From contig JOHN01000042.1 of the NCBI GenBank assembly GCA_000719695.1, forward strand, positions 7,644-71,643: a stretch of DNA of 64,000 nucleotides. Direction: 5' to 3'. Origin of the DNA: Streptomyces sp. NRRL F-6131. GTDB lineage: Bacteria > Actinomycetota > Actinomycetes > Streptomycetales > Streptomycetaceae. Shown piece after piece: positions 42,683 through 51,485 of this stretch (position 1 is the stretch's first letter; each line of letters starts with the position of its first letter). The notes below the pieces were generated by a model. It searched no databases, was not told where the DNA came from, and saw only the letters and a program-made list of their open reading frames with translations. Both the position numbers and the translations under genes were made by a program.

Positions 42683-43036
42683 TCAGCCGGTGGTCGCCCG
42701 CTCCCACGGGACCTCGCGGTGCAGCAGCGCCCGCTCCAGCGGCTCGCCGGAACGGCGGGCGTAGAGGGTGCGCTCGCGCACCTCGTGGCGGGTGCGGGGC
42801 CGGTAGCCAGGACCGCCGCAGCAGCTCTTGTGGAAGCGGATGCCCGCGTGCAGCAGCAGCGTGAGGGTCCGCCAGGCGGCGGTGTCCCGCCGGGGCGGCG
42901 CGGCGAAGGCGGAGCCCGCGTGCAGCAGCGTGCCGGCGCAGCGCGGGCAGCGCCGCTCGTCGGTCCCGGTGTCGTAGGCCTGCTTGTAGGAGGCCCGGCA
43001 GGGCAGGCAGACGTAGGAGGTCCTGGTGTGGCCCAT
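42683..43036 (-). CDS. zinc-ribbon protein of unknown function
   Basis: 117 residues. Two knuckles, YVCLPCRASYK and RRCPRCAGTLLHAG, form a C-x2-C...C-x2-C zinc ribbon at residues about 9-38. The rest is basic, with HKSCCGGPGYRPRTRHEVRE and ARRSGEPLERALLHREVPW. TACGCT is seven bases before the ATG (43049-43044, inside the 3' end of the upstream gene), so it can be transcribed on its own as a leaderless message. Nucleic-acid binding is plausible but unproven. Confidence 0.72.
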   Translation of the reverse strand: MGHTRTSYVCLPCRASYKQAYDTGTDERRCPRCAGTLLHAGSAFAAPPRRDTAAWRTLTLLLHAGIRFHKSCCGGPGYRPRTRHEVRERTLYARRSGEPLERALLHREVPWERATTG

Positions 43037-43041
43037 GCGCG

Positions 43042-44076
43042 TCAGCGTACGGCGCGGCCGGCCGCCCGCTCCACGCGTTTTCCGTCCAACACCACCGCGG
43101 CGCTCCCGGCCCCGGCGGCCCGCTCGCCCCGGAAGGGGCAGGCCAACTGCTCCTGGATGGTGTCCGAGAGCAGGTCCTCCCGCCCCTTCAGCGCGTCGGC
43201 GACCTCCTGGTCGGCCGGGAAGACCAGTTCGGCCGCGACGTTGTCCTGCACGATCCGGGCCAGGTTGTCGAGGGCGGTGGCGACGGGGTCGGCGGGCGTC
43301 TCGGCGGTCGGCAGGTCGATGAGGTGCGAGGCGGCGGCCGCCGGGGCCATGAACCGCTCGACGAGGATGCTGTTCTGGTTGAGCACCGAGGTGGTCCAGA
43401 GCGAGAGGACTACCACGTAGAGGTCCGGCCACCGCTCCTCCCCCACCCGGCGTCGCCAGCGCCGCATCACCGCCTCCACCCCGGCGATCTGGGCCCGGGC
43501 GGCGTGGCGCATGTTGGTGCGGACGTCCCGGTACACGCCGGCGGTGAAGTCGGTGAACGAGCCGGTGCCGAACGTACCGCGCTCCACGGACCCGGCGGCG
43601 AAGCGCAGGGCCCCGTCCAGGATCCGGCGCGAGGACGCCTCCAGTTCGCGCGGCAGCCCGGCCTCGGCGAGCCGCTCCCGGGCGGCGGCCAGCGTCGCCG
43701 CGAAGTCCTGGAGGGGGCGCACCCAGTCGCGCCCCTCCGGCCCCTCCAGGTGGGGTGCGAGGATCGCGAAGGTGCCGAGCGGCACGTGCGCGATCGACTT
43801 CGCCAGCTCGAACACCTCGGGGACGGGGTGCAGGGACTCCCGCTCCCCGCCGTCGACCAGGGTGTAGCGGCCGCCCCTGGCGTCGTTCTGGACCACGATC
43901 ACCGGGCTGAGGCGGGTGGTCAACCCGGCCTTCAGGGTGGCGTAGTTCCGCCGCATGTCGGCGTTGACGGCGAGCAGCGCGTCGCGGGCCCGCCCCTCGG
44001 GCGTGGAGCGGAAGGCCACCATCTCCAGGTCGTGCGGATCGACGTCCGCCCCGTGGTCGTTGCGGTACTGCGCCAT
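43042..44076 (-). CDS. helical protein of unknown function
   Basis: 344 residues from ATG at 44076 with GAGAGGGG upstream. No signal peptide or membrane helix. Mostly alpha-helical with GTFAILAPHLEGPEGRDWVR, FTDFTAGVYRDVRTNMRHAA and VVVLSLWTTSVLNQNSILVE. The C-terminus AVVLDGKRVERAAGR is basic. I do not recognise it. It ends five bases before the zinc-ribbon gene start and may form an operon with it. Confidence 0.65.
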   Translation of the reverse strand: MAQYRNDHGADVDPHDLEMVAFRSTPEGRARDALLAVNADMRRNYATLKAGLTTRLSPVIVVQNDARGGRYTLVDGGERESLHPVPEVFELAKSIAHVPLGTFAILAPHLEGPEGRDWVRPLQDFAATLAAARERLAEAGLPRELEASSRRILDGALRFAAGSVERGTFGTGSFTDFTAGVYRDVRTNMRHAARAQIAGVEAVMRRWRRRVGEERWPDLYVVVLSLWTTSVLNQNSILVERFMAPAAAASHLIDLPTAETPADPVATALDNLARIVQDNVAAELVFPADQEVADALKGREDLLSDTIQEQLACPFRGERAAGAGSAAVVLDGKRVERAAGRAVR

Positions 44077-44278
44077 CGCGTGCCCCTCTCGTCCGGCGAG
44101 CCGGTACGGACCGTTCCCGCTCACGCTCCCGGTCCCGACGTCCCGGCCGACAGGGCCGCTCGTCCCGTCCCGTTCACCCCACCCCGACCCGCTGTGCGGT
44201 AGATCACGGCGACCCGCCCGGCCGAGGAGCCTACGATTCGTGATCGATGCACCTGTCCCGGTCGAGGAGACGGATCCC

Positions 44279-45163
44279 GTGAGCACCAGCACCGCCGCGC
44301 GCGAGAGTTACTACGAGCGGACGGGCGAGCACGCGTTCAAACCCACCGCGCACGCGGGCGGCGCGTGGAGCACCGACGAGCAGCACTTCAGCCCGCTGGC
44401 CGGTCTCGTCGTCCACGCGATCGACCGGCACCTGACGCAGCGCCCCGGCGGCACCGAACGCTCCGACAGTCCCGGCGGCACCGGCAGCACCGGCAGCACC
44501 GGCAGCACCGGCAGCACCGGCGGCCTGACGCTCGGGCGGATCAGCTACGACATCCTCGGCCGGATCGCGCTCGACGAGTGCGAGATCACGGTGGAGACCG
44601 TCCGCCCCGGCCGGACCATCGAACTCCTCGAGGCGACCGTGGTGATCGGCGGACGCGCCGTCGTCCGGGCCCGGGCCTGGCTGCTGGCCACCCTCGACAC
44701 CTCGGCGGTCGCCGACAGCCCGCGCGAGCCGCTGCCCGCGCCCGAGACCCTCCCCGCCTGGCCGATGGGCGACGCGTGGGACGGCGGCTACGTCTCCTCC
44801 CTCGACGTCCGCCGGGTGCCGCCGGCCCGCCGCGGCCGCACGACGGCCTGGATACGCTCGCGCGTCGACCTGGTCGCGGGCGAGCCGAGCAGCCCCCTCG
44901 CCTCCTACCTGGCCCTGGTGGACACCGCCAACGGCATCGCCGTGCAGCAGGACCCGGCCGAGTGGATGTTCCCCAACGTCGACCTGACCATCCACCTGCA
45001 CCGGCAGCCGCGCGGCCCCTGGACCGGGCTGGACACCACCGCCACCTTCGGCCCGACCGGCCAGGGCCTCACCAGCAGCGTGATGCACGACGTGGCCGGG
45101 CCGGTCGGCCAGGCGGAACAGATCCTCACCGTCCGCCCGCAGCCCCGGCACCCGTCCCGGTAG
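44279..45163 (+). CDS. acyl-CoA thioesterase-family protein (double hotdog)
   Basis: 294 residues from GTG with GAGGAGA upstream. An N-terminal hotdog with GRISYDILGRIALDECEITV and a C-terminal hotdog with YLALVDTANGIAVQQDPAEW, MFPNVDLTIHLHRQPRGPW and LDTTATFGPTGQGLTSS match the 4HBT_3/TesB-like thioesterases. Between residues about 65 and 80 four STG units, coded by a 9-bp tandem repeat, insert into a loop. Hydrolyses an acyl-CoA, chain length unknown. Its 3' end overlaps the converging F420-reductase gene by 38 bases. Confidence 0.82.
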   Translation: MSTSTAARESYYERTGEHAFKPTAHAGGAWSTDEQHFSPLAGLVVHAIDRHLTQRPGGTERSDSPGGTGSTGSTGSTGSTGGLTLGRISYDILGRIALDECEITVETVRPGRTIELLEATVVIGGRAVVRARAWLLATLDTSAVADSPREPLPAPETLPAWPMGDAWDGGYVSSLDVRRVPPARRGRTTAWIRSRVDLVAGEPSSPLASYLALVDTANGIAVQQDPAEWMFPNVDLTIHLHRQPRGPWTGLDTTATFGPTGQGLTSSVMHDVAGPVGQAEQILTVRPQPRHPSR

Positions 45164-45812
45164 GGGCCGGCTCCCCCGTCGCGTACGCCAGTGGCGGGGC
45201 GATCGCCTGCGCGTCCGCGCCCTCGCCGACCCAGAGGCCGATGAACAGCGCGGCGGTCGCCTCCACCAGCCCCGCCCGGTCCAGCCCACCCCCGGCCACC
45301 GGGCGACAGCCCGCGTCCCGCACCAGCTCGGAGACCTTCGCGAGGGCCGCCGCGTCGTCCCCGCAGAGCGGCACCGCCAGCGGCCTGCCGTCGAACACCG
45401 GCGGCCGCATCCGCCACACGTCCTCGTGGCAGAGGTTGAACGCCTTGACCACCGCGGCGCCCGGGGCGGCGTCGGCGAGCCGGCGCGCGGCCGAGGGCCC
45501 GCCGTCCGTCAGCAGCCGGAAGCCGGGGCCCACGGGGTTCGAGCAGTCGACCAGCACCGTGCCGTCCAGCTCCGCGCGCAGCTCCCGGACCACCTCCGCC
45601 CCCGCCCCGAAGGGCAGTGCGGCCAGCACCACCTCGCCGAACGCGGCCGCCGCCCGCAGCCCGCCGGGCTCCGCGCCGGGCCCGATCCGCCGCGCGAGCC
45701 GCTCGGCCCGGGCCGCGTCCCGCCCGCCGACCAGCACCTCGTGCCCGGCCCGCACCCAGTGCGTCGCGAGCGCGTCCGCCATGTTGCCCGTGCCCAGCAC
45801 ACCGATCCTCAT
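45126..45812 (-). CDS. NADPH-dependent F420 reductase-like protein
   Basis: 228 residues. The N-terminus MRIGVLGTGNMADALATHWV followed by GHEVLVGGRD is the NADP-binding fold of Fno/NAD(P)-binding F420 reductases; VLVDCSNPVGPGF, VVKAFNLCHEDVWRM and VPLCGDDAAALAKVSELV complete the family pattern. It would shuttle hydride between NADPH and coenzyme F420 or reduce another substrate. ATG preceded by GGAGGAGA. Divergent from an HxlR regulator that probably controls it. The last about 20 residues are Gly/Ala/Thr-rich. Confidence 0.87.
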   Translation of the reverse strand: MRIGVLGTGNMADALATHWVRAGHEVLVGGRDAARAERLARRIGPGAEPGGLRAAAAFGEVVLAALPFGAGAEVVRELRAELDGTVLVDCSNPVGPGFRLLTDGGPSAARRLADAAPGAAVVKAFNLCHEDVWRMRPPVFDGRPLAVPLCGDDAAALAKVSELVRDAGCRPVAGGGLDRAGLVEATAALFIGLWVGEGADAQAIAPPLAYATGEPAPTGTGAGAAGGR

Positions 45813-45894
45813 CACGCCGTCTCCTCCGGGTCGTTCGGTGCCGTTCGACACCGTCCCACCCATCCTGGAGAACCCGTCGGGCACCATTCGGTAC

Positions 45895-46287
45895 GTGACC
45901 ACCAACGCCTTCCTGGCCGACTGCCGCGCCCGGCTCGCCTTCGACCTGCTCTCCAACACCTGGAACGCCGTGCTGCTCTGGGCGCTGCGCGACGGCCCGC
46001 TGCGCCCGGTCGAACTGCGGGAACGCATCGGCGGCATCAGCTCCAAGGTCCTCACCGAGACGCTGCGCCGCCTGCAGTTCAACGGCCTGGTCGAACGCCG
46101 CTCCCTGCCCGGCGCCCCACCCCGGGTCGAGTACCGGCTCACCCCTCTCGGCCGCACCTTCCTGGCCCCCATCGACGCCGTCGGCGCCTGGGCGTTCGAG
46201 CACGGCGACGAGGTCATGGCGGCCCAGGACCGCGCCGAGGCCGGGGCGCGGGCGCAGGACCCCCGGTCGGGGGAGTCACCGCGCTGA
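45895..46287 (+). CDS. HxlR-family winged-helix regulator
   Basis: 130 residues from GTG at 45895. CRARLAFDLLSNTWNAVLLW, LRPVELRERIGGISSKVLTE and LRRLQFNGLVERRSLPGAPP form the MarR/HxlR-type winged helix. Longer upstream starts would read through the divergent promoter of the reductase gene and are not favoured. HxlR proteins often sense electrophiles or redox state and control an adjacent oxidoreductase, which fits the divergent reductase at 45126. The C-terminal 20 residues are disordered. Confidence 0.87.
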   Translation: MTTNAFLADCRARLAFDLLSNTWNAVLLWALRDGPLRPVELRERIGGISSKVLTETLRRLQFNGLVERRSLPGAPPRVEYRLTPLGRTFLAPIDAVGAWAFEHGDEVMAAQDRAEAGARAQDPRSGESPR

Positions 46288-46381
46288 CCTTCCATCGCCA
46301 CCGCCACGGCCCGGACGCCCGGCGCGATGCGGTGCGGGTGCGGGTGCGGCGCGATGCGGGTGCGGTGCGGTGCGGGTGCGC

Positions 46382-47173
46382 TCAGAGGCGCCGGACGCGC
46401 AGGACGCCGGTCAGCAGGGGGAGGGTGAACTCGCCCTCGGCCGTCTCGGGGCGGCCGGCGAGGTGGGCGCGGATCTCGGCGCTCCGTACCTCCCGTTCCC
46501 GGTCCGGCATGACGATCATCCCGGCGCGGGTCGCGAGCGTCGCCACGAGGGAGTCGGCGGTGCGGCGCTGCCCGTGCGGGAACTCGGCCTGCTCCGGCGA
46601 GCCGAACCGGGCGACCGGCGTGGCGGTCCTCGGGAGGTGCAGGTCCGCGGTCGCCGCGCGCCATCTGGCGGGTGTGTCCCGCGGGCCGACCGCCTCCTCC
46701 CCGCTCACCCGGGCGAGCCCGGCGACCCACTCGACCCGGTCGTCCAGGAGGTTCCACAGGCCGGCCAGCACGCCGCCGGGCGCGAGGACGCGGGCGATCT
46801 CCGGCCCCGCGACGGCCATGTCGAACCAGTGCATGGCGTTGCCCGCCAGCACCGCGTCGACGGAGCCGTCCGGCAGCGGGAGCGACTCGGCGCTGCCCGC
46901 CAGGGCGCGGACGGCGGGCAGCCCGCGGCGCAGCTCGGCGAGCATCGACGGGTCGGGCTCGACGGCGACGACGTCGATCCCCAGCGCGGTCAGCGTGGCG
47001 GTCAGCTTGCCGGTGCCGGCGCCGAGGTCGAGCACCCGCGGGCCGGGGGCGTGTTCGAGGGCCCAGCGCACCGCGGCCTGCGCGTAGTCGGGGCGGTGTT
47101 CGGCGTACGCGGTGGCGGCGGCGCCGAACGACGAGGCGTGGCGTGACCGTTCGTCATGGTCCTTGTGTTCCAT
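46382..47173 (-). CDS. class I SAM-dependent methyltransferase
   Basis: 263 residues from ATG at 47173. Motif I VLDLGAGTGKLTATLTALG, acidic loop VVAVEPDPSM, then AGSAESLPLPDGSVDAVLAG and VLAPGGVLAGLWNLLDD, typical of the UbiE/Methyltransf_11 type. TAGCGT (47186-47181) ends seven bases before the ATG, a leaderless layout, which decides this start over the GTG at 47191. Substrate unknown. Confidence 0.87.
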   Translation of the reverse strand: MEHKDHDERSRHASSFGAAATAYAEHRPDYAQAAVRWALEHAPGPRVLDLGAGTGKLTATLTALGIDVVAVEPDPSMLAELRRGLPAVRALAGSAESLPLPDGSVDAVLAGNAMHWFDMAVAGPEIARVLAPGGVLAGLWNLLDDRVEWVAGLARVSGEEAVGPRDTPARWRAATADLHLPRTATPVARFGSPEQAEFPHGQRRTADSLVATLATRAGMIVMPDREREVRSAEIRAHLAGRPETAEGEFTLPLLTGVLRVRRL

Positions 47174-47180
47174 GCGGGTC

Positions 47181-47186
47181 ACGCTA
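47181..47186 (-). promoter_or_regulatory. -10 box TAGCGT, leaderless start
   Basis: TAGCGT followed by seven bases and then ATG on the minus strand, the same arrangement as at 15223-15236. Confidence 0.6.
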
Positions 47187-47240
47187 ACCACGTCGTCGCC
47201 GCCCGGCGACCGCCTTCACCGGGTACGCACAATCCGGCCC

Positions 47241-48026
47241 TCAGAGGGCGAGAAACGGCTCCAGCGCGGCGGCGAGCTCCTCCGGCGCGTCCAGCGCGAC
47301 GAGGTGCGCGGCGTCGGCGAACTCGACCAGGGTGGCGCCGGGGATCCGCTCGGCGTAGCGGCGGGCGATGTCCTGGAAGTCGGGGACGTCCAGGAGGCCG
47401 ACGCCCACCAGGGTGGGGACGGCGACGGCGGAGACGTCCCGGTGCGAGGGGCCCTGCGAATGCTCGCCCACGGCGGCCTGGTTCACCAGCGAGGTCCGCA
47501 CCGGGTCGCGGAGCCGGTCGGCCAGGCCGGCGGCCACCTCGTCCCACGTGCGCGCCGGCCCGCGCAGCCACATGTCCAGGTTGACCTGGACGGCGGTGTC
47601 GACGTCGCCCGCCTCCAGGGCGGCGGTCTCCGCCTCGTCGTAGGCGACCATGTCCGCGGACCAGTCGTAGCCGGGCCACGGCGCGGCGAGCAGGGCCAGC
47701 GAGTGGACGCGCTCGGGGTGGCTGAGCGTGAACTCCAGGGCCACCCGGCCGCCCCAGGAGGCGCCGACCAGCCGGACGCGCTCGTGACCGAGGTGGTCCA
47801 GGAGCCGCAGCAGGTCGTCCGTCTCCCGGAACGGTCCGGTGGGCGGCGCCGACTCGCCGAAGCCCCGCAGGTCGTAGCGGACGACGGTGTGGCGCTCGGC
47901 CAGGGCGGGCACGACGGCGTCCCACATCCGGTGGTCGGCGACGCCCGCGTGCACGAGGACGACGGGCGGTCCGTCGCCGGAGACGACGTAGGAGAGGTGG
48001 CCGAGTTCGTCGGCGAGGGTGATCAT
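47241..48026 (-). CDS. alpha/beta hydrolase
   Basis: 261 residues. HGxxx-type oxyanion region PPVVLVHAGVADHRMWD, nucleophile elbow GASWGG, acid in VGVGLLDVPDFQD and catalytic His in FADAAHLVALDAPEE. The fold is that of small-molecule esterases, epoxide hydrolases or haloperoxidase-like enzymes. GACGAT six bases before the ATG could be its -10. Substrate unknown. Confidence 0.88.
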   Translation of the reverse strand: MITLADELGHLSYVVSGDGPPVVLVHAGVADHRMWDAVVPALAERHTVVRYDLRGFGESAPPTGPFRETDDLLRLLDHLGHERVRLVGASWGGRVALEFTLSHPERVHSLALLAAPWPGYDWSADMVAYDEAETAALEAGDVDTAVQVNLDMWLRGPARTWDEVAAGLADRLRDPVRTSLVNQAAVGEHSQGPSHRDVSAVAVPTLVGVGLLDVPDFQDIARRYAERIPGATLVEFADAAHLVALDAPEELAAALEPFLAL

Positions 48027-48090
48027 CCGTGCATCGTCGCAGCTCGGACGTGTCCGTGGCCAGCCAATTCCGCGCCGGTCGGCCGAGGGG

Positions 48091-48627
48091 CTACGGCTCG
48101 ACGGGCCCGGCCAGCGTCTCCACGGGCCACACCGTCCACCGGGGCTCCCTGCGGGTGGGGGCTGCGAGCTCCTCCGACGGTTCGGCGCCGTCGCGCACGG
48201 CCTCGACGTAGGCCCTGGCCTGCGACAGGCTCAGCTCCGGGGCCCGCTTGCGCAGGTGGCCCATCGCGGCCACCGCTCCGGCGGACCGGGCGAGGGCCCG
48301 GACCTCGGCGGCGAGCGGATCGGGGCGCCGCACGCCCTTGGTCTCCCAGAGGTAGTGCTCCTCCCAGCCCTCGTCCCGATCACGGGCGTTGGGGACGAAG
48401 TGCAGGCTCCCGTCCTCCAGGTCCACCAGCACATGGCTGCCGCCACCCCCGAAGCTGAACCGCGCGTCCCGGGTGCGGGCGTACTCGGCGGAGTCCCAGA
48501 ACACCAGCCAGCCCACCGAGTGCTCCTCCACCGCGTAGACCGCCACCTCGGGCGCCTGCTCCCACGGCCAGTCCTTGGTGGCCAGGTAGGACTCGACGAG
48601 TGCGATGGCGCGTTCCCTGGTGATCAC
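48091..48627 (-). CDS. YrhB/Imm35-like protein
   Basis: 178 residues. ALVESYLATKDWPWEQAPEV, VYAVEEHSVGWLVFWDSAEY, FGGGGSHVLVDLEDGSLHF and LSLSQARAYVEAVRDG resemble the YrhB family, also called immunity protein 35, often found beside polymorphic toxins. No toxin gene is present here, so it is an orphan immunity-like protein or simply a YrhB homologue. GTG start preceded by GAGGA at seven bases. Confidence 0.7.
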   Translation of the reverse strand: MITRERAIALVESYLATKDWPWEQAPEVAVYAVEEHSVGWLVFWDSAEYARTRDARFSFGGGGSHVLVDLEDGSLHFVPNARDRDEGWEEHYLWETKGVRRPDPLAAEVRALARSAGAVAAMGHLRKRAPELSLSQARAYVEAVRDGAEPSEELAAPTRREPRWTVWPVETLAGPVEP

Positions 48628-48679
48628 CCTCCCATCCTCGCCGACGGGTCAAGCGGGTTCCCTCGGCCCGCCGCCCTCT

Positions 48680-48712
48680 GCGCAGGAAGTCGGACGGGTC
48701 GACTTCCTGCGC
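48680..48712 (-). terminator. stem-loop of the GGAAGTCGG family
   Basis: Perfect 13-bp arms (48680-48692, 48700-48712). The core differs from that at 9290 by one loop base. Second of two stems after the aminotransferase gene. Confidence 0.6.
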
Positions 48713-48733
48713 GGCACTGCTCATGCGGCGGTC

Positions 48734-48762
48734 GGCCCCGGAGGAACGATTCCTCCGGGGCC
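48734..48762 (-). terminator. stem-loop directly after the aminotransferase gene
   Basis: Perfect 13-bp arms (48734-48746, 48750-48762) with a three-base loop, four bases after the stop codon. Confidence 0.7.
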
Positions 48763-48766
48763 CCCT

Positions 48767-50188
48767 CTACCCCAGGACGACCAGCTCCTCCAGCGCCTCC
48801 GCCACGCGGTCGATCGCCTCGCACACCACCTCCGGCTGGTACGCGGTGAAGCACAGCCGGAAGAAGCCGGGGGCCGGGCAGTGCATGGTCTCGCCGGGGA
48901 GGAGGGTGACTTCGGCCCGGGTGCGGAGGTAGTCGAAGAGCCACAGTTCGTCGGGGTCGGCGTCGGCGGCGTGGGCGAGCGGCAGCGGCTCGACGGTGTA
49001 CGCGCCCTCCGGCGGGCGCTTGCCGAGGTAGTCCGTGAGGTCCAGCCAGAAGAACTGGGCCGGGTTGTCGCCCTCGGTCTGCACGAACTCGATGCCCCGC
49101 GCGACCAGCCGGTCCCGGACCCGCTCGAAGCTCGCGGTCAGCAACTCCCGGTACCGCCGCATCGCGTAGTCGGTGTACAGCTCCGATCCGGCCCCGTTCA
49201 CCGTGGTCTCCAGGATCGCGCCGAGCACGTAGTGCTTCAGCGAGTCCACCGGCGTGAACCACGACATCGAGTGCTTCTTCTCCTCGATGCCCGTCGTCCC
49301 CAGCATCGCCCGCTGCACCGGCCCGTACTTCGACACCACGAAGCCGGTCCGGAAGCCCGAGAGCCCGAAGTCCTTGGCGAACCCCCACACCACGTGGATC
49401 CGCTCCGGCGCCCGCTCGTACGCGGACAGCGCCAGCGCACCCGTGAACGGCACCCGTGCGCCGTCGACCTGGGAGTGGCAGTAGATCTCGTCCGAAATGA
49501 TGTGCATGTCGGTCTCGTCGATCACCCAGGCGTAGATCTCCTCCAGCAGCTCCTTGCCGTAGTTGACGCCCAGCGGGTTGTGCGGGTTGGTCAGCACCAG
49601 CAGCCGGGGGAACTCGCCGAACAGGCGGTGGTACTTGAAGAACTCCTCCTTGATCGCCTCCAGCGTCAGCAGGAACCGCTCCGGCCCCTCGGTGGGCAGC
49701 CGCACCGGCACGCACTTGAGCTTCGGCCGCTGCTCGAACGACCAGTTGAACCCCTGCCAGTACGGCGCCGGCAGCAGCACCGCGTCCCCCTCCTCCAGCG
49801 GCGGCGGGCCGGTCTCCCCCGGCTTCGGCGGTTCCTGGAGGGCGAACGCCAGACACTCCAGCGCCGAGCCGACGCCGCCCGTGCCGAACACGTCGCCCGC
49901 CGCGACCGGGGCGTCGAAGGCCTTGGTCAGCAGCGCCGCGACCTCCTCCCGCAGCCGCGGGTTGCCGTAGGCGGACATGTAGTGGATGTACGTCTCCGGC
50001 AGCAGGGCGGTGTGGTCGAACACCATCTTCTGCATTGAGTCCTCGTAGACGAGGACGTTCTCCGCGACGGACAGGTCGATCGCCGTGTCCGGGGCGAGGT
50101 GGCGGTGGTAGAAGGCGAGGGCCTGCTCGAAGTCGGGGATCCTGGCGAGCAGTTCGGCGGGCTCGATCGGGCCGGTCGAAGCGGTCAT
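48767..50188 (-). CDS. class I/II PLP aminotransferase, ACC-synthase-like
   Basis: 473 residues, longer than most class I aminotransferases and near the size of ACC-synthase-like enzymes. MSAYGNPRLREEVAALL, GTGGVGSALECLAFAL, VLTNPHNPLG, HIISDEIYCHSQVDG (PLP Asp and Tyr) and the Schiff-base lysine in VVWGFAKDFGLSGFRTG are visible; the last is the SKDFG-type motif of the ACC synthase branch. The role could be transamination or a lyase reaction. Stands alone with two terminators behind it. The ATG has only a weak ribosome site. Confidence 0.85.
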   Translation of the reverse strand: MTASTGPIEPAELLARIPDFEQALAFYHRHLAPDTAIDLSVAENVLVYEDSMQKMVFDHTALLPETYIHYMSAYGNPRLREEVAALLTKAFDAPVAAGDVFGTGGVGSALECLAFALQEPPKPGETGPPPLEEGDAVLLPAPYWQGFNWSFEQRPKLKCVPVRLPTEGPERFLLTLEAIKEEFFKYHRLFGEFPRLLVLTNPHNPLGVNYGKELLEEIYAWVIDETDMHIISDEIYCHSQVDGARVPFTGALALSAYERAPERIHVVWGFAKDFGLSGFRTGFVVSKYGPVQRAMLGTTGIEEKKHSMSWFTPVDSLKHYVLGAILETTVNGAGSELYTDYAMRRYRELLTASFERVRDRLVARGIEFVQTEGDNPAQFFWLDLTDYLGKRPPEGAYTVEPLPLAHAADADPDELWLFDYLRTRAEVTLLPGETMHCPAPGFFRLCFTAYQPEVVCEAIDRVAEALEELVVLG

Positions 50189-50312
50189 GGCGGGAGGGGC
50201 TCATTTCCGGGAAGGGGTCACCGAACCAGAATGGTTCGCATGCGGATGATGTCAGCGCACCACGCCTCCGAAACCCCCGCCAGCCGTCCGCGCCCATCCG
50301 GCGGCGGGCTGC

Positions 50313-50861
50313 TCAGCCCTCCTGCCGGCGCCGCCCCCACACCCACGCCGCACCCGCCACCAGCACCGCCGTGCCCAGCGCGTACGCCGGCAGCCACCGC
50401 GTCGTCGTCGCCGACAGGCAGTCGTCGACCGCCGCCCGGCTCCGCTGCTCCTGCGTGTACGCGAGCGCCGCCGGGTCGGCGCCGGCGAGGTCCCCCAGGG
50501 CGGCCCGGGCGTCCAGGCCCGCGTACCGGCCCGCCTGCACGCACCCGTCCCGGGTGCCCGGCATCGGGAAGAGCCAGTCCCACCGTTGCAGCGCCGGGGC
50601 CAGCGCGAGCGCCGCGCACAGGCCCACCACCAGCGCGTACGCCGCCAGGTTCCACCCGTAGCCGGCGGCCGGGCCGCCGGGCGCGCGCACCGGGACACGG
50701 CCGAAGGCCAGCACCACCGCGAGCAGCGTCAGCCCCAGATAGGTCGAGAACCACTGCCAGGAGCCCTCCGCGAGCGAGAAGGCCAGCACCACGCCGAGCG
50801 CGGTGCCGAGGACGCCCGAGTCGGCGCCCCCCGTCGCCCCGGAACCACCACGCACACCCAC
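50313..50861 (-). CDS. membrane protein of unknown function
   Basis: 182 residues from GTG at 50861, which follows GGGAGGGC; longer starts add an Arg/Gly-rich tail. About four membrane helices (VLGTALGVVLAFSLAEG, YLGLTLLAVVLAFGRV, NLAAYALVVGLCAALALAPA and AYALGTAVLVAGAAWVWG). A loop of about 60 residues between helices 3 and 4 has two Cys (RDGCVQAG and VDDCLSAT) and is probably outside. Not recognised. Confidence 0.65.
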   Translation of the reverse strand: MGVRGGSGATGGADSGVLGTALGVVLAFSLAEGSWQWFSTYLGLTLLAVVLAFGRVPVRAPGGPAAGYGWNLAAYALVVGLCAALALAPALQRWDWLFPMPGTRDGCVQAGRYAGLDARAALGDLAGADPAALAYTQEQRSRAAVDDCLSATTTRWLPAYALGTAVLVAGAAWVWGRRRQEG

Positions 50862-50966
50862 ACGCCCTCCCGACCGCCTGCCCGTTCCGGAGCGACCAGC
50901 CTCCCGTCCGCGCCCGCCCCCGGCCGCCGACACCACACCGACCGGACCGGCCCCCACCCGGACGGG

Positions 50967-51404
50967 TCAGTCGTCCGCCAACGGCTTGACCCAGCGCGAC
51001 CACTGCGGCTGCGGCCCGTACCCGGCCGCCTGCCACGTCCGGTGGCCCTGCTCGTTCTCGTCCAGCACCATCGCGTCCGCCCGCCGCCCGCCGAGGGCCG
51101 TGAACCGCTCCTCGGCCGCCGCCAGCAGCGCCGCGCCGATGCCGCACCGGCGGTGCTCCGGGTCGACGGCGAGCCGGTAGAGGTGGCAGCGCCAACCGTC
51201 CCAGCCGGCGATGACCGTGCCGAGCAGCACGGCCGGGTCGTCCGCCCGGACGGCGGCCAGCAGGCACTCCGGGTCGCGGGCGAGCAGCGCCGCCACGCCG
51301 TCCGCGTCGTCGGTGATGCTGACGCCCTTGGCCGCGCGGGCCCAGAGGGCGAGCACGGCGGGGACGTCCTCGGGGACGGCGGCACGCAGGATGAAGTCGA
51401 TCAT
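50967..51404 (-). CDS. GNAT-family N-acetyltransferase
   Basis: 145 residues, the typical size. [17 protein letters not shown] at the start, LYRLAVDPEHRRCGIGAALL with the acetyl-CoA loop RRCGIGA, and MVLDENEQGHRTWQAAGYGP near the end. Close in form to RimI-like and small-molecule acetyltransferases. Substrate unknown. Confidence 0.87.
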   Translation of the reverse strand: MIDFILRAAVPEDVPAVLALWARAAKGVSITDDADGVAALLARDPECLLAAVRADDPAVLLGTVIAGWDGWRCHLYRLAVDPEHRRCGIGAALLAAAEERFTALGGRRADAMVLDENEQGHRTWQAAGYGPQPQWSRWVKPLADD

Positions 51405-51485
51405 GACGGACTGTCTACCAGGACGGACCCGGCCCGGCCGGGAATTCCGATGGCCGGACGCCCCGACGCCCGCCGGGCAGAAGGC

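Noticed and set aside
48091..48627. Toxin-immunity locus around the YrhB/Imm35-like gene
   Set aside because: No toxin, secretion or repeat gene lies next to it; neighbours are a hydrolase and an aminotransferase.
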